Positions 8,585 through 17,445 of a stretch of DNA of 64,000 nucleotides are shown here, one piece after another. Within the stretch, counting starts at the first letter, position 1. Every line of letters starts with the position of its first letter. Source of the stretch: Phycisphaerae bacterium (lineage in GTDB: Bacteria > Planctomycetota > Phycisphaerae > UBA1845 > Fen-1342); the NCBI GenBank assembly GCA_030428945.1, contig JAUIEC010000011.1:1-64000 (forward strand), written 5' to 3'. The notes beneath the pieces are model-generated. The model saw nothing but the letters and a program-made list of their open reading frames with translations, was not told the origin of the DNA and ran no database searches. Made by a program: the position numbers and the translations under genes.

Positions 8585-9277
8585 GTGGGACAGAAGTGTC
8601 ATCCAATCGGGTTCCGGGTGGGCATCACCGAGGGCTGGAAGTCGCGCTGGTACGCGCCGAAGCAGAGCTTTGGCGAGTTCCTGGTCGAGGACGAGCGGAT
8701 TCGGCGGTACATCAACCGGGCGTTGAACGAGCGGCCGCCGTTCGCGGGGATCTCGCGGGTCGAGATCGAGCGGACGCGTGACGAGGTCAAGGTGATCCTG
8801 CACACGGCCCGTCCGGGGGTGGTGATCGGCGCCAAGGGTGCCGAGGTCGACAAGCTGCGGGAGAAGCTGGAGGACCTGATCCAGCGGCGGGTGAACGTCT
8901 CGATCGTCGAGGTGAAGAACCCGGACCTGGACGCGCGGCTGGTGAGCGTCGGGATCGGCGAGCAGTTGAAGAAGCGCGGCAGTTTCCGGCGGATCATGAA
9001 GATGCGCTGCGAATCCGCGATCGCGAACGGAGCCAAGGGCGTCAAGATCATCTGTTCGGGCCGGCTGGCGAACGCCGAGATGGCCCGGACCGAGACGCAG
9101 ATGCTGGGCTCGATTCCGCTGCAGACGCTGCAGGCGAACGTGGACTACGCGGTGCATCACGCGGTGACCAAGGTCGGGACGATCGGGGTCAAGGTCTGGA
9201 TTTACAAGGGTATGTACGGCGAAGAGGAAGTCACGCGACCGGAAGGTGGCGGGTACCGTCGCCGGGTCCGGCGCTGA
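8585..9277 (+). CDS. rpsC: 30S ribosomal protein S3
   Basis: Forms the mRNA entry site of the 30S subunit. The 230 residues hold an N-terminal domain (GQKCHPIGFRVGITEGWKS), a KH domain with the GAKG loop (PGVVIGAKGAEVDKLREKL, about residues 77-97), and the S3 C-terminal domain (GRLANAEMARTE). The start is GTG. It is normal in length and order. Confidence 0.98.
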   Translation: MGQKCHPIGFRVGITEGWKSRWYAPKQSFGEFLVEDERIRRYINRALNERPPFAGISRVEIERTRDEVKVILHTARPGVVIGAKGAEVDKLREKLEDLIQRRVNVSIVEVKNPDLDARLVSVGIGEQLKKRGSFRRIMKMRCESAIANGAKGVKIICSGRLANAEMARTETQMLGSIPLQTLQANVDYAVHHAVTKVGTIGVKVWIYKGMYGEEEVTRPEGGGYRRRVRR

Positions 9278-9307
9278 TCTTGCAGCGTGCGTGAAGGAGA
9301 GTAGCCG

Positions 9308-9730
9308 ATGCCGGCGAATATGCCACGCCGCGTGAAGTGGCGGAAGCAACAGAAGGGTCGCAACCGGGGCAATGCCTGCCGGGGCAACAAGGTCACCTTC
9401 GGTGACTACGGTCTGCAGTCGCTCGACAACGGTCGCGTGAATTCGCGGCACATCGAGGCGGGCCGGATCGCGGCGACGCACTACCTGCAGCGTCAGGGCC
9501 GGGTGTACATCCGGATCTTTCCGCACAAGCCGATCAGCAGCAAGCCGCTGGAAACGCGGATGGGCAAGGGCAAGGGCGAGACGGACATCTGGACCGCGCT
9601 GGTCAAGCCCGGCACGATGCTGTACGAGCTGAGCGGGGTGACCGAGGAGATCGCCAAGGCGGCCCTGCTGCGGATTGCCCACAAGATGCCGGTGCGGACG
9701 CGCTTCGTCGTCCGGCGGAACGAGCGTTAG
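9308..9730 (+). CDS. rplP: 50S ribosomal protein L16
   Basis: Late-assembly protein next to the A-site tRNA elbow. It is 140 residues, with KWRKQQKGRNRGNACRGN at the N-terminus and RIFPHKPISSKPLETRMGKG in the middle, where the conserved Arg and flexible loop of L16 lie. It is followed 11 bases later by rpmC. Confidence 0.98.
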   Translation: MPANMPRRVKWRKQQKGRNRGNACRGNKVTFGDYGLQSLDNGRVNSRHIEAGRIAATHYLQRQGRVYIRIFPHKPISSKPLETRMGKGKGETDIWTALVKPGTMLYELSGVTEEIAKAALLRIAHKMPVRTRFVVRRNER

Positions 9731-9741
9731 GGGACCAGACA

Positions 9742-9981
9742 GTGAAGACCGAACAAGTCCGGGCGATGAAGAACGACGAGCTGCACAACGAGCTGGAACG
9801 GCTGCGGCGCGAGTTGTTCGATCTGCGGGCCCAGGCGGTGACCGAGAAGCTGGCGGATCCGACCCGGCTGGGCAAGACCCGGCGGACGGTCGCCAGGATT
9901 CTGACCGTGCTGCGTGAGCGTGGTGAACGGGACGTGGAACAGAAGCAGGCCGCGCTGACCGCGCAGGCCGCGCGGCGTTAG
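9742..9981 (+). CDS. rpmC: 50S ribosomal protein L29
   Basis: Small helical protein near the tunnel exit. The 79 residues contain the usual helical pair (MKNDELHNELERLRRELFDLR and the TRRTVARILTVLRER region), with a slightly longer Gln/Ala-rich C-terminal tail than many L29s. It starts with GTG. Confidence 0.95.
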   Translation: MKTEQVRAMKNDELHNELERLRRELFDLRAQAVTEKLADPTRLGKTRRTVARILTVLRERGERDVEQKQAALTAQAARR

Positions 9982-10000
9982 CCGGATGGATGGTGCAAGC

Positions 10001-10285
10001 ATGACAGAGCAGAGCAGCCCGCGGCGACAGCGTCCGACGCAGACCGGGGTGGTGGTGTCGGACGGCCGCGACAAGACGGTGACCGTCCAGGTCAACTTCC
10101 AGGTCCGGCACGCCAAGTACGGCAAGTATCTTCGTCGGCGGACCAAGTACCAGGTGCACGACGAGAAGAACGAGGCCCGTCTGGGTGACCGGGTCGAGAT
10201 CGGGGCCTGTCGTCCGATCAGCAAGAGCAAGAGCTGGCGGCTGGTGCGGATCGTGGAAGCGGCCCCGCGGGAAGGTGTGGCATGA
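10001..10285 (+). CDS. rpsQ: 30S ribosomal protein S17
   Basis: Primary 16S rRNA-binding OB-fold protein. The product is 94 residues from this ATG, with [19 protein letters not shown] and the conserved [26 protein letters not shown]. An in-frame ATG at 9986 would add five residues; the later start fits the spacing after rpmC better. Its TGA overlaps the rplN ATG by four bases. Confidence 0.95.
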   Translation: MTEQSSPRRQRPTQTGVVVSDGRDKTVTVQVNFQVRHAKYGKYLRRRTKYQVHDEKNEARLGDRVEIGACRPISKSKSWRLVRIVEAAPREGVA

Positions 10286-10671
10286 TTCAGAGCTATACCG
10301 AGCTGGACGTGGCGGACAACACGGGTGCCAAGCGGGTCGAGTGCATCCAGATCCTGAAGGGCAGCAGCGGACGGCACGGCAAGCCGCGGCTGATGACCGG
10401 GGGCGTGGGTGACATCGCGGTGTGCGCGGTCAAGGCCGCCCTGCCCTCCGGTGACATCAAGAAGGGTGACAAGGTCCGGGCGGTGATCGTGCGGACCAAG
10501 TACCCGACGCGACGTCCGGACGGGACCTACGTGCGGTTTGACAGCAACGCGGTGGTGATCCTGGACGGCGACGGCAATCCGCGCGGCAGCCGGGTGTTCG
10601 GGGCGGTGGCCCGCGAACTGCGTGAGAAGAACTTCACGAAGATCATCTCGCTGGCTGAGGAGGTCTGGTAG
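10282..10671 (+). CDS. rplN: 50S ribosomal protein L14
   Basis: Contacts 16S rRNA across the subunit bridge. It is 129 residues, slightly longer than the usual 122. The N-terminus [20 protein letters not shown] and the C-terminal [20 protein letters not shown] are diagnostic. The internal segment [18 protein letters not shown] includes a small insertion relative to common L14s. It is translationally coupled to rpsQ. Confidence 0.98.
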   Translation: MIQSYTELDVADNTGAKRVECIQILKGSSGRHGKPRLMTGGVGDIAVCAVKAALPSGDIKKGDKVRAVIVRTKYPTRRPDGTYVRFDSNAVVILDGDGNPRGSRVFGAVARELREKNFTKIISLAEEVW

Positions 10672-10673
10672 AC

Positions 10674-11033
10674 ATGGCAGCGCGGATCCGGATAGACGAC
10701 ATTGTCGAGATCATCTCGGGCGCCAACAAGGGTGCCCGCGGCAAGGTGCTGAAGATCGACCACGACCGGCAGCGGCTGGTGGTCGAGGGCGTCAACATGG
10801 TGATCAAGCACGTGCGTCGCAACCAGCAGCAGCCGCGGGGCGACCGGGTGCACAAGGAAGCGCCGATTCACATGAGCAACGTACAGCCGATCGATCCGAA
10901 GACCGACAAGCCCACGCGGGTGCGGTTCGAGGTCGAGCGTGACGCGCAGGGCCAGGTGCTGGCCAAGCGGCGGATGAGCGTCGGGGGGACGCTGATCAGC
11001 GACGTGACGCGGTCCGGCAAGGGTGGAGAGTGA
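10674..11033 (+). CDS. rplX: 50S ribosomal protein L24
   Basis: Assembly-initiating large-subunit protein. It is 119 residues, with the KOW motif near the N-terminus (DIVEIISGANKGARGKVLKID) and the conserved VVEGVNMVIKHVRRNQQQPRG. The C-terminus extends past the KOW region with RVRFEVERDAQGQVLAKRRM. It starts 2 bases after rplN. Confidence 0.97.
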   Translation: MAARIRIDDIVEIISGANKGARGKVLKIDHDRQRLVVEGVNMVIKHVRRNQQQPRGDRVHKEAPIHMSNVQPIDPKTDKPTRVRFEVERDAQGQVLAKRRMSVGGTLISDVTRSGKGGE

Positions 11034-11035
11034 CG

Positions 11036-11596
11036 ATGGCCCGCCTGGCGGAAAAGTACAAGACCGAGGTGCTCGGGACGCTTCGCGAGGAGCTGAAGGA
11101 GAGCAACCCGATGGCCCTGCCGCGGCTCGACAAGATCGTGCTGTCGATGGGCCTGGGCCGCGCGGTGCAGGAATCGAGCACGAAGGCGGTCGAGAACAAG
11201 CGCTTCACCGAGGCGATCGACCAGATGACGACGATCTCGGGTCAGAAGCCGCTGGTGACCAAGGCCAAGAAGAGCGTTTCGAACTTCAAGGTCCGCGAGG
11301 GATACGACGTGGGGCTGAAGGTGACGCTCCGCGGGGCCCGGATGTGGGAGTTCCTGGACCGGCTGGTGGCCCTGGCGATCCCGCGTGTCCGCGACTTTCG
11401 CGGGCTGAACCCGAACAGTTTCGATGGTCGCGGCAACTACTGCATGGGCCTGACCGAATGCGGCGTGTTCCCCGAGGTGAACCCCGACAAGGTCAACTAC
11501 CAGCAGGGACTCAACATCGCGATCTGCACGACCGCCAAGAACGACGTGGAAGCCCGCCAGCTGCTGACGCTGCTGGGGGTCCCCTTCCGCACCTAG
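11036..11596 (+). CDS. rplE: 50S ribosomal protein L5
   Basis: Binds 5S rRNA and the P-site tRNA. It is 186 residues, with NPMALPRLDKIVLSMGLGRA, the GQKPLVTKAKKSVSNFKVREG block and RDFRGLNPNSFDGRGNYCMG. The ATG is chosen over a GTG six bases upstream because GGTGGAG lies 8 bases before it. Confidence 0.97.
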   Translation: MARLAEKYKTEVLGTLREELKESNPMALPRLDKIVLSMGLGRAVQESSTKAVENKRFTEAIDQMTTISGQKPLVTKAKKSVSNFKVREGYDVGLKVTLRGARMWEFLDRLVALAIPRVRDFRGLNPNSFDGRGNYCMGLTECGVFPEVNPDKVNYQQGLNIAICTTAKNDVEARQLLTLLGVPFRT

Positions 11597-11608
11597 AGGA
11601 ACCGGCAC

Positions 11609-11794
11609 ATGGCTCGACTGGCACTGGTATTGAAACAGAAGCGCACGCCGAAGTACGCGGTTCGCCGCTACAACCGCTGCGAATTGTGCGGCCGCCCGCG
11701 TGCGGTGTACCGCAAGTTCCGGATCTGCCGGATTTGCTTCCGGAACCTTGCGCACGAGGGTCGGATCCCGGGTGTGCGCAAGGCGAGCTGGTAG
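11609..11794 (+). CDS. rpsN: 30S ribosomal protein S14, zinc-binding type
   Basis: Small-subunit head protein. At 61 residues it is the short zinc-containing form, with both CxxC pairs ([20 protein letters not shown]) intact and the C-terminal [11 protein letters not shown] signature. The gene lies in the canonical place between rplE and rpsH. Confidence 0.98.
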   Translation: MARLALVLKQKRTPKYAVRRYNRCELCGRPRAVYRKFRICRICFRNLAHEGRIPGVRKASW

Positions 11795-11803
11795 GAGAGC
11801 GCG

Positions 11804-12202
11804 ATGGCGACATCGGACCCGATCGCAGACATGCTGACCCGGATTCGGAACGGAAACCGGGCCGGCATGAAGAAGGTGAACGTCAAGCGCAGCAAGGTCT
11901 GCCTGGGGATTGCCCGGGTGCTGCGGGAAGAAGGCTACATCATCGATTTCGCGGAGATCGATGACGCGAACCAGGGCGAGATCCGGATCGAGCTGAAGTA
12001 CGGTCCGCGGGGCGAGAAGGTGCTCGGCGACGTGCAGCGCTTCAGCCGCCCCGGCCGACGCGTCTACAAGGGCGTCGGCGAGTTGCCGCGGGTTCTCGAC
12101 GGTCTGGGAATTTCGATCGTCTCGACCAGCCAGGGCGTGCTGAGTGATCGGCAGTGCCGGACGCAAAAGGTCGGAGGCGAAGTCCTCTGCACGGTGTGGT
12201 AA
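11804..12202 (+). CDS. rpsH: 30S ribosomal protein S8
   Basis: Central-domain 16S rRNA binder and, in enteric bacteria, the spc operon repressor. It is 132 residues, with SDPIADMLTRIRNGNRAGM at the N-terminus and GISIVSTSQGVLSDRQCR near the C-terminus, both conserved. The end departs from many S8 proteins, reading VGGEVLCTVW in the usual place. Confidence 0.98.
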   Translation: MATSDPIADMLTRIRNGNRAGMKKVNVKRSKVCLGIARVLREEGYIIDFAEIDDANQGEIRIELKYGPRGEKVLGDVQRFSRPGRRVYKGVGELPRVLDGLGISIVSTSQGVLSDRQCRTQKVGGEVLCTVW

Positions 12203-12206
12203 AGCG

Positions 12207-12797
12207 ATGTCGCGGATAGGCAACAAGGCGATCCCCGTTCCGAGCGGGGTGACGGTCAACATCTCGGGTCCGGCCGTGAAGGTCTCGGGTCCGAAGGGCA
12301 GCCTGGACTGGACGCTTCCGGCCCCGATCGAAGCGGGCCTGGACGGCAGCGACGTGGTGGTCAAGCGGGCCGACAACCAGCCGCGCAGCAAGGCGCTGCA
12401 CGGGCTGAGCCGGGCCCTGGTGGCCAACATGATCGAGGGTGTCCACAAGGGCTACGAGAAGAAGATGGAGATCTACGGCACGGGCTACGGCTGCAAGCTG
12501 GCGGGCAAGCAGTTGTACCTGAACGTCGGCTTCATGGGCCGCGGCTTCGGCAAGCCGGCCCAGTTCATGGTCGACATTCCGGCCGGGCTGACGGTGACGG
12601 TCGAGAACGAGGCGGCCCGCGGCGAAAGCGATCCGGCCCGTTTCACGGTGACCGGGATCGACAAGCAACTGGTCGGGAACTTCTGTGCCGAGGTCCGCAA
12701 GCTGCGGAAGCCGGAGCCGTACAAGGGCAAGGGCATCCGCTATCACGGTGAACAGGTCCGACGCAAGGCCGGCAAGGTCTTCGCCGGCGGCGGATAA
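12207..12797 (+). CDS. rplF: 50S ribosomal protein L6
   Basis: Stabilises the sarcin-ricin loop region. The 196 residues, starting at [20 protein letters not shown], contain the two repeated L6 domains and the C-terminal signature [19 protein letters not shown]. An upstream in-frame ATG lies inside rpsH and is rejected. Four bases separate it from rpsH. Confidence 0.97.
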   Translation: MSRIGNKAIPVPSGVTVNISGPAVKVSGPKGSLDWTLPAPIEAGLDGSDVVVKRADNQPRSKALHGLSRALVANMIEGVHKGYEKKMEIYGTGYGCKLAGKQLYLNVGFMGRGFGKPAQFMVDIPAGLTVTVENEAARGESDPARFTVTGIDKQLVGNFCAEVRKLRKPEPYKGKGIRYHGEQVRRKAGKVFAGGG

Positions 12798-12811
12798 GGA
12801 CGAGGGACGTC

Positions 12812-13180
12812 ATGAGAGCAATCCGGATCAAGACACTGCGCCAGGCACGCCGCGTGAAGCGGGTCCGCAAGACGATCAGCGGTACGCCGCAGCGTCCGCG
12901 GCTGAGCGTCTGGCGTTCGAACAAGAACATCGAGGCCCAGATCATCGACGACCTGTCGGGCCGGACGATCTGCGCGGCGTCGAGCCGGGCGAAGGATCTC
13001 CGGGACGCGGTCGGCTACGGCGGCAACGTCAAGGCGGCGGTCGAGATCGGCAGGACGATCGCCGAGCGGGCCAAGAGCGCCGGGGTGGCGGAGGTCGCGT
13101 TCGATCGTCGCGGGCGCAAGTATCACGGTCGCATCAAGGCCCTCGCGGACGCTGCCCGCGAAGCCGGTTTGAAGTTCTAA
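12812..13180 (+). CDS. rplR: 50S ribosomal protein L18
   Basis: Carries 5S rRNA into the large subunit with L5 and L25. It is 122 residues, with the basic N-terminus [31 protein letters not shown], and the C-terminal [20 protein letters not shown] signature. Confidence 0.98.
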   Translation: MRAIRIKTLRQARRVKRVRKTISGTPQRPRLSVWRSNKNIEAQIIDDLSGRTICAASSRAKDLRDAVGYGGNVKAAVEIGRTIAERAKSAGVAEVAFDRRGRKYHGRIKALADAAREAGLKF

Positions 13181-13193
13181 AGGTAGGACCGCA

Positions 13194-13886
13194 ATGGCAC
13201 AGCAGGGACAGGGACAGGGACCGGGTGGTCGCGGCAAGCCGCGTCGGCGTGGCGGACGCGAGGAAGTCAACGACGGCCTGGATGACAAGTTGGTCAAGCT
13301 TTACCGCTGTGCGACGGTGGTCAAGGGTGGTCGCCGCTTCTCGTTCGGCGCCCTGGTCGTGGTCGGAGACCGCAAGGGCCGCGTGGCCTACGGCTACGGC
13401 AAGGCCAACGAGGTTCCGATCGCGGTCGAGAAGGCGATCAAGGCGGCCAAGCGCGACCTGAGCGCCGTGCCGCTGCGGGGCACCTCGATCCCCCACCGCA
13501 TCACCGGCCGGTTCGGCGCCAGCAAGATCCTGCTGATCCCGGCCAGTCCGGGTACGGGCGTGATCGCGGGCGCGGCGGCCCGGACGGTGCTGGAACTGGC
13601 GGGCGTCAAGGACGTGCTGACCAAGTCGTACGGCTCGAACAGCCCGAAGAACCTGATCAAGGCGACCCTGAACGGGCTGGAGCGTCTGCGGACGCGGGCC
13701 CAGGTCGAGGAACTGCGGGGCGTGGCGATGGACATGCCGCCCGAGCCGGATCCGATCGAAGTGAAGAAGGAAGCCGCGGAAGCGGTCGCCGTCGCGGTCG
13801 AGGCGGCCCCGGCCGCGGAAGCGAAGGCCGCTCCGGACACCCCGCCCGCGGGCGAAGCGTCCGGCCAGCCGGAGGGTGATGCCTGA
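13194..13886 (+). CDS. rpsE: 30S ribosomal protein S5 with acidic C-terminal tail
   Basis: Shapes the mRNA entry channel with S3 and S4 and affects decoding accuracy. The core shows KLYRCATVVKGGRRFSFGAL and GTGVIAGAAARTVLELAGVK. The protein is 230 residues, about 60 longer than a minimal S5. The extra part is a Gln/Gly/Arg-rich N-terminus and an Ala/Glu/Pro-rich tail of about 50 residues (from near 182) with no visible fold. Its stop overlaps the rplO start; rpmD (L30), usually between them, is absent. Confidence 0.97.
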   Translation: MAQQGQGQGPGGRGKPRRRGGREEVNDGLDDKLVKLYRCATVVKGGRRFSFGALVVVGDRKGRVAYGYGKANEVPIAVEKAIKAAKRDLSAVPLRGTSIPHRITGRFGASKILLIPASPGTGVIAGAAARTVLELAGVKDVLTKSYGSNSPKNLIKATLNGLERLRTRAQVEELRGVAMDMPPEPDPIEVKKEAAEAVAVAVEAAPAAEAKAAPDTPPAGEASGQPEGDA

Positions 13887-14443
13887 TGATGGAGCACGAG
13901 ATTACCCGCGAAGCCGGGGCCCGCAAGCGTCGCAAGCGGGTCGGGCGCGGCGAGGCCAGCGGCTGGGGCAAGACCTCGGGCCGCGGGCACAAGGGATACA
14001 AGCAGCGCAGCGGCGGTGGTCCGCACGCCCTGCACGAAGGCGGCCAGATGCCGATCTACCGGCGGATGCCGAAGGTCGGTTTCTCGAACGTGCAGTTCGC
14101 GGACGTGATCGAGACGATCAACCTGCGCGACCTGAACCGCTTCGCGGACGGCGCGACGGTCGACCTGGCGGCGCTGAAGGCGGCCGGCCTGATCAAGGGC
14201 AACGGCTGGGTCAAGCTGCTGGCGACCGGCAAGCTCGAGAAGAAGCTGACGATCGAGGCGCACGCCTGCAGCGCGGCCGCCCGCGCGGCGGTCGAGAAGT
14301 CGGGTGGCACGCTGCAGCTTCTGGAGCGTCGCGATCCGGCCGCCCTGGCGAAGGCCAAGCGTTTCAGTGCGAAGAAGGCGACGACCAGGCGTGAGCGGGT
14401 ATCGCGTCTGGCGAAGAAGAAGGCCGGCAAGACCGCCGAGTAG
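13886..14443 (+). CDS. rplO: 50S ribosomal protein L15
   Basis: Late-assembly large-subunit protein. At 185 residues it is longer than the common 145. The N-terminal glycine/basic arm (KRRKRVGRGEASGWGKTSGR) and GGQMPIYRRMPKVGFSN are typical. A basic Lys/Arg-rich C-terminal extension of about 35 residues follows the conserved domain. Translation is coupled to rpsE (ATG overlaps its TGA). Confidence 0.96.
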   Translation: MMEHEITREAGARKRRKRVGRGEASGWGKTSGRGHKGYKQRSGGGPHALHEGGQMPIYRRMPKVGFSNVQFADVIETINLRDLNRFADGATVDLAALKAAGLIKGNGWVKLLATGKLEKKLTIEAHACSAAARAAVEKSGGTLQLLERRDPAALAKAKRFSAKKATTRRERVSRLAKKKAGKTAE

Positions 14444-14452
14444 AGCAACTCG

Positions 14453-15817
14453 ATGATTCGCGCTTTCATGAATGTCTTTCGCATTCCGGACCTGCGGAAC
14501 AAGGTGCTGTTCACGCTGGGGATGCTGATGGTCTACCGGATCGGGTTCTACGTGCCGATTCCGGGGATCGATCAGGAAGCCCTGTCGACGCACTTCAGTG
14601 CCGTGGGCGGCGGAGCCGCCGAGCAGGCGGTCGAGCTGTTTGCGATGTTCACCGGCGGTGACCTGGGCCAGAGTACGATCTTCGGCCTGGGGATCATGCC
14701 GTATATCAGTGCGTCGATCATTCTGCAGATCCTGGTGACGGTGGTGCCGGCGCTGGAGAAGCTGCAGAAGGAAGGCGAGAGCGGTCGTCGCAAGATGATG
14801 GAGTACACCCGCTACGGCACGGTCGGGTTGTGTTTCATCCAGGCGATCTTCTGGCTGTTCTACCTGAATCGCAACGGGCTGGTGTATCCCGACTTCGCGG
14901 GGACGCTCTCGTTCACGATGATGGCGATCCCGGGGCTGATGGTCGGGACGCTGCTGCTGATGTGGATCGGCGAGCAGATCGACGAGTACGGGGTCGGCAA
15001 CGGGATCAGTCTGATCATCATGGCCGGCATCATCGTGCAGTTGCCGACGGTCTTCATCGAGATCTTCCAGGGTCTGAACCTGAGCGGGACGGCCCGGGGC
15101 GGCGCGATGGGGCCGGAGAAGGTGCTGTTCCTGATCGTCTCGTTCGTCGCGGTGGTGGCCAGCGCGATCCTGATCACGCAGGCCCAGCGGCGGATTCCGA
15201 TCCAGCAGGCCAAGCAGGCCCGCGGCCGGCGGGTGGTCGGCGGCGCGAAGCACTTCATTCCGCTGAAGGTCAACCACGGCGGCGTGATGCCGATCATCTT
15301 CGCCAGTTCGTTCCTGCTGCTGCCGGGCTGGCTGTTCGGCGGTGCCTGGCGTGCGGGGATCTGGCCGGAGGGGTTCTGGTACAAGATGACGGAGTTCTCG
15401 GCGCCGGGCTCGTTCATGTACACGCTGATCTACATCGCGATGGTGTACATCTTCGCCTACTTCTGGGTGTCGATTCAGTTCCAGCCGAAGGAAATGGCGA
15501 ATCACCTGCGGGACATGGGTGCGTTCATCCCGGGGCTGCGTCCGGGCAAGCGGACGGCGGACTACCTCGAAGCGGTGATGGAGCGGATCACGTACGTCGG
15601 GGCGGGTTTCCTGGCGATCATCGCGGTGATCCCGACGATCGTGGCGGTGCAGATGCAGATCCCCTTCCGGATCTCGGCGTTCCTGGGCGGGACGGGGCTG
15701 CTGATCGTGGTCAGCGTGGCCCTGGACCTGATCCAGCGTCTCGAGGCCAACCTGGTCATGCGGAATTACGAGGGGTTCCTGCCGCCGGAAAGTGGTGGCG
15801 CGACCCGAGGCAGGTAG
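14453..15817 (+). CDS. secY: Preprotein translocase subunit SecY
   Basis: Channel-forming subunit of the Sec translocon in the cytoplasmic membrane. The 454 residues contain about ten membrane spans, the N-terminal signature MLMVYRIGFYVPIPGID, the plug-region segment LFAMFTGGDLGQSTIFGLGI, and the cytoplasmic loop RRIPIQQAKQARGR followed by HFIPLKVNHGGVMPIIFA. It lies in the standard place between rplO and adk. The many secreted proteins in this window would use this channel. Confidence 0.98.
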   Translation: MIRAFMNVFRIPDLRNKVLFTLGMLMVYRIGFYVPIPGIDQEALSTHFSAVGGGAAEQAVELFAMFTGGDLGQSTIFGLGIMPYISASIILQILVTVVPALEKLQKEGESGRRKMMEYTRYGTVGLCFIQAIFWLFYLNRNGLVYPDFAGTLSFTMMAIPGLMVGTLLLMWIGEQIDEYGVGNGISLIIMAGIIVQLPTVFIEIFQGLNLSGTARGGAMGPEKVLFLIVSFVAVVASAILITQAQRRIPIQQAKQARGRRVVGGAKHFIPLKVNHGGVMPIIFASSFLLLPGWLFGGAWRAGIWPEGFWYKMTEFSAPGSFMYTLIYIAMVYIFAYFWVSIQFQPKEMANHLRDMGAFIPGLRPGKRTADYLEAVMERITYVGAGFLAIIAVIPTIVAVQMQIPFRISAFLGGTGLLIVVSVALDLIQRLEANLVMRNYEGFLPPESGGATRGR

Positions 15818-15821
15818 GCTG

Positions 15822-16487
15822 ATGGCCCGACCGCGACTGATCTTCCTCGGCCCGCCGGGAACCGGGAAAGGGACCCAGGCGGCGCGGATGGCGACGCGGT
15901 ACAACCTGACGGCCTGTTCAAGCGGCGACGCGTTGCGGGACGAGATCCGCGAGCAGAGCGAGATCGGCCGGCAGGTCAACGAATACGTCGAGTCGGGGAC
16001 GCTGGTTCCCGACGAGCTGATCACCGACGTGATGCTGGCGGCGATCGACAAGTTCCCGGAGTCCAGCGGGTTCATCCTGGACGGGTTTCCGCGGACGGTG
16101 CCGCAGGCCGAGAGCCTGGCGGTCGGGATGGAGAAGCGGTCGCTGCCGCTGGACGGGGTGCTGGACTTCCAGCTCGATCATCGCAAGATCATCGAGCGGA
16201 TTACCAGCCGTCGGATTTGCAGTAACTGCAATCGGACGTATAATTTGCTGTTTATGCCGCCGGCGGTGGCCGGGCAGTGTGACGCGTGCGGGCACAAGCT
16301 GCTGCAGCGGGTGGATGACTGCGAGGACGTGATTGCGACGCGTCTCGCGACATACGAGGAATTGACGGTTCCGCTGGTTTCGTACTACACGACCCGGAAC
16401 CTTCTGCATCGGATCGACGCGGACGCGGCCCCCGACCAGGTGGCGGAGGCGGTCGCGGCGGTCATTGACAGATTGCTGGAGTCCTGA
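15822..16487 (+). CDS. adk: Adenylate kinase with four-cysteine LID
   Basis: Interconverts ATP + AMP and 2 ADP in the cytoplasm. It has 221 residues from MARPRLIFLGPPGTGKGTQA, which includes the P-loop. The AMP-binding and FILDGFPRTVPQAE segments are intact. The LID has CSNC and CDAC pairs (near residues 132-155), the zinc-binding form. A stretch in the LID coding region uses unusually AT-rich codons and contains a near-perfect promoter (separate entry). It overlaps the start of map. Confidence 0.97.
   Translation: MARPRLIFLGPPGTGKGTQAARMATRYNLTACSSGDALRDEIREQSEIGRQVNEYVESGTLVPDELITDVMLAAIDKFPESSGFILDGFPRTVPQAESLAVGMEKRSLPLDGVLDFQLDHRKIIERITSRRICSNCNRTYNLLFMPPAVAGQCDACGHKLLQRVDDCEDVIATRLATYEELTVPLVSYYTTRNLLHRIDADAAPDQVAEAVAAVIDRLLES
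16217..16244 (+). promoter_or_regulatory. Predicted internal promoter inside adk
   Basis: TTGCAG and a perfect TATAAT are separated by 16 bases within the adk LID coding sequence. The codons over the -10 region (TAT AAT TTG CTG TTT) are atypical for this GC-rich gene set, as if synonymous choice has been bent to keep the promoter. It would transcribe map, rpmJ, rpsM, rpsK, rpsD, rpoA and rplQ. Confidence 0.5.
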
Positions 16488-17281
16488 TGGGCCACGGCGG
16501 ACGCCGGATCGTGTTGAAGAGCCCGCGCGAGATCGAGTTGATGCGCGCGGCGGGCGGCGTGGTGGCCGAGGTTCTCGCGGCGATCGCGGAGCGGATTCGT
16601 CCGGGCGTTTCGACGTCGGAACTGGACGAGGTCGCGACGCGGATGATCGCGGACGCGGGCGGCGAGGCGCTGTTCCGCGGGGTCGAGAACCCGCAGGCGA
16701 GCTTCCCCTTCCCCGCGAGCATCTGCTCGTCGGTGAACGAGGAGGTCGTGCACGGGATTCCGGACGAGCGTCCCCTGGCCGAAGGGGACATCGTCAGCGT
16801 GGACTGCGGCGTCCGGTTGAAGGGTTACTGCGGTGACTCGGCCCGGACGTTTTCGGTCGGCCGGATCGCGCCGGACGTTCAGCGTCTGCTGGACGTGACG
16901 CGTGAGACGCTCGAGATCGCGATCCGCGAGGCCCGGGCGGGCCGGATGTGGAGCGAAGTGGCGGCGGCGATGCAGCGGCACGTCGAGGCGGCCGGCTTCG
17001 GAGTGGTGCGTGAGTTCGTCGGCCACGGGATCGGTCGCGAGATGCACGAGGAACCGAAGGTTCCGAACTACGTCGATCGCAACGGTCAGGACTTCCGCCT
17101 GGTGGCGGGGATGACGCTGGCGATCGAGCCGATGGTGACGGCGGGTCGTCCGCGGGTTGATTTCCGGGACCCGAAGGAAGGCTGGTCGGTGGTGACGGTG
17201 GATCGCAGCCCGGCGGCGCATTTCGAGCACGTCGTGGCGATCGGGCCGGACGGGTCGGACGTGCTGACCCTGGGCGGTTGA
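16487..17281 (+). CDS. map: Methionine aminopeptidase, type I
   Basis: Removes the initiator methionine from new proteins. The 264 residues show the pita-bread fold metal ligands: [18 protein letters not shown] (two Asp), [17 protein letters not shown] (His), AIEPMVTAG (Glu) and the final Glu near FEHVVAI. Its ATG overlaps the adk stop by one base. infA, often next in other genomes, is missing. Confidence 0.97.
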   Translation: MGHGGRRIVLKSPREIELMRAAGGVVAEVLAAIAERIRPGVSTSELDEVATRMIADAGGEALFRGVENPQASFPFPASICSSVNEEVVHGIPDERPLAEGDIVSVDCGVRLKGYCGDSARTFSVGRIAPDVQRLLDVTRETLEIAIREARAGRMWSEVAAAMQRHVEAAGFGVVREFVGHGIGREMHEEPKVPNYVDRNGQDFRLVAGMTLAIEPMVTAGRPRVDFRDPKEGWSVVTVDRSPAAHFEHVVAIGPDGSDVLTLGG

Positions 17282-17310
17282 GCCGCGGCAGCGAAGAGAG
17301 GTTGGAGACG

Positions 17311-17424
17311 ATGAAGGTACGAAGCAGCGTCAAGCGAATCTGCGAGAACTGCAAGATCATCCGGCGCAAGGGAGTCGTGCGGGTGATCTGCACGAACCCG
17401 CGGCACAAGCAGCGCCAGGGCTAA
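17311..17424 (+). CDS. rpmJ: 50S ribosomal protein L36
   Basis: A 37-residue zinc-binding large-subunit protein, [20 protein letters not shown] followed by the usual C-terminal half with [11 protein letters not shown]. The CxxC, third Cys and His zinc ligands are all present. It sits between map and rpsM, its standard position. A Shine-Dalgarno-like GTTGGAG precedes the ATG. Confidence 0.96.
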   Translation: MKVRSSVKRICENCKIIRRKGVVRVICTNPRHKQRQG

Positions 17425-17445
17425 CAGGGCAAAAGGAAGCGACGG

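Noticed and set aside
13394..16075. Minus-strand frame of 893 codons across rpsE, rplO, secY and adk
   Set aside because: It lies opposite four certain genes and has no family features.
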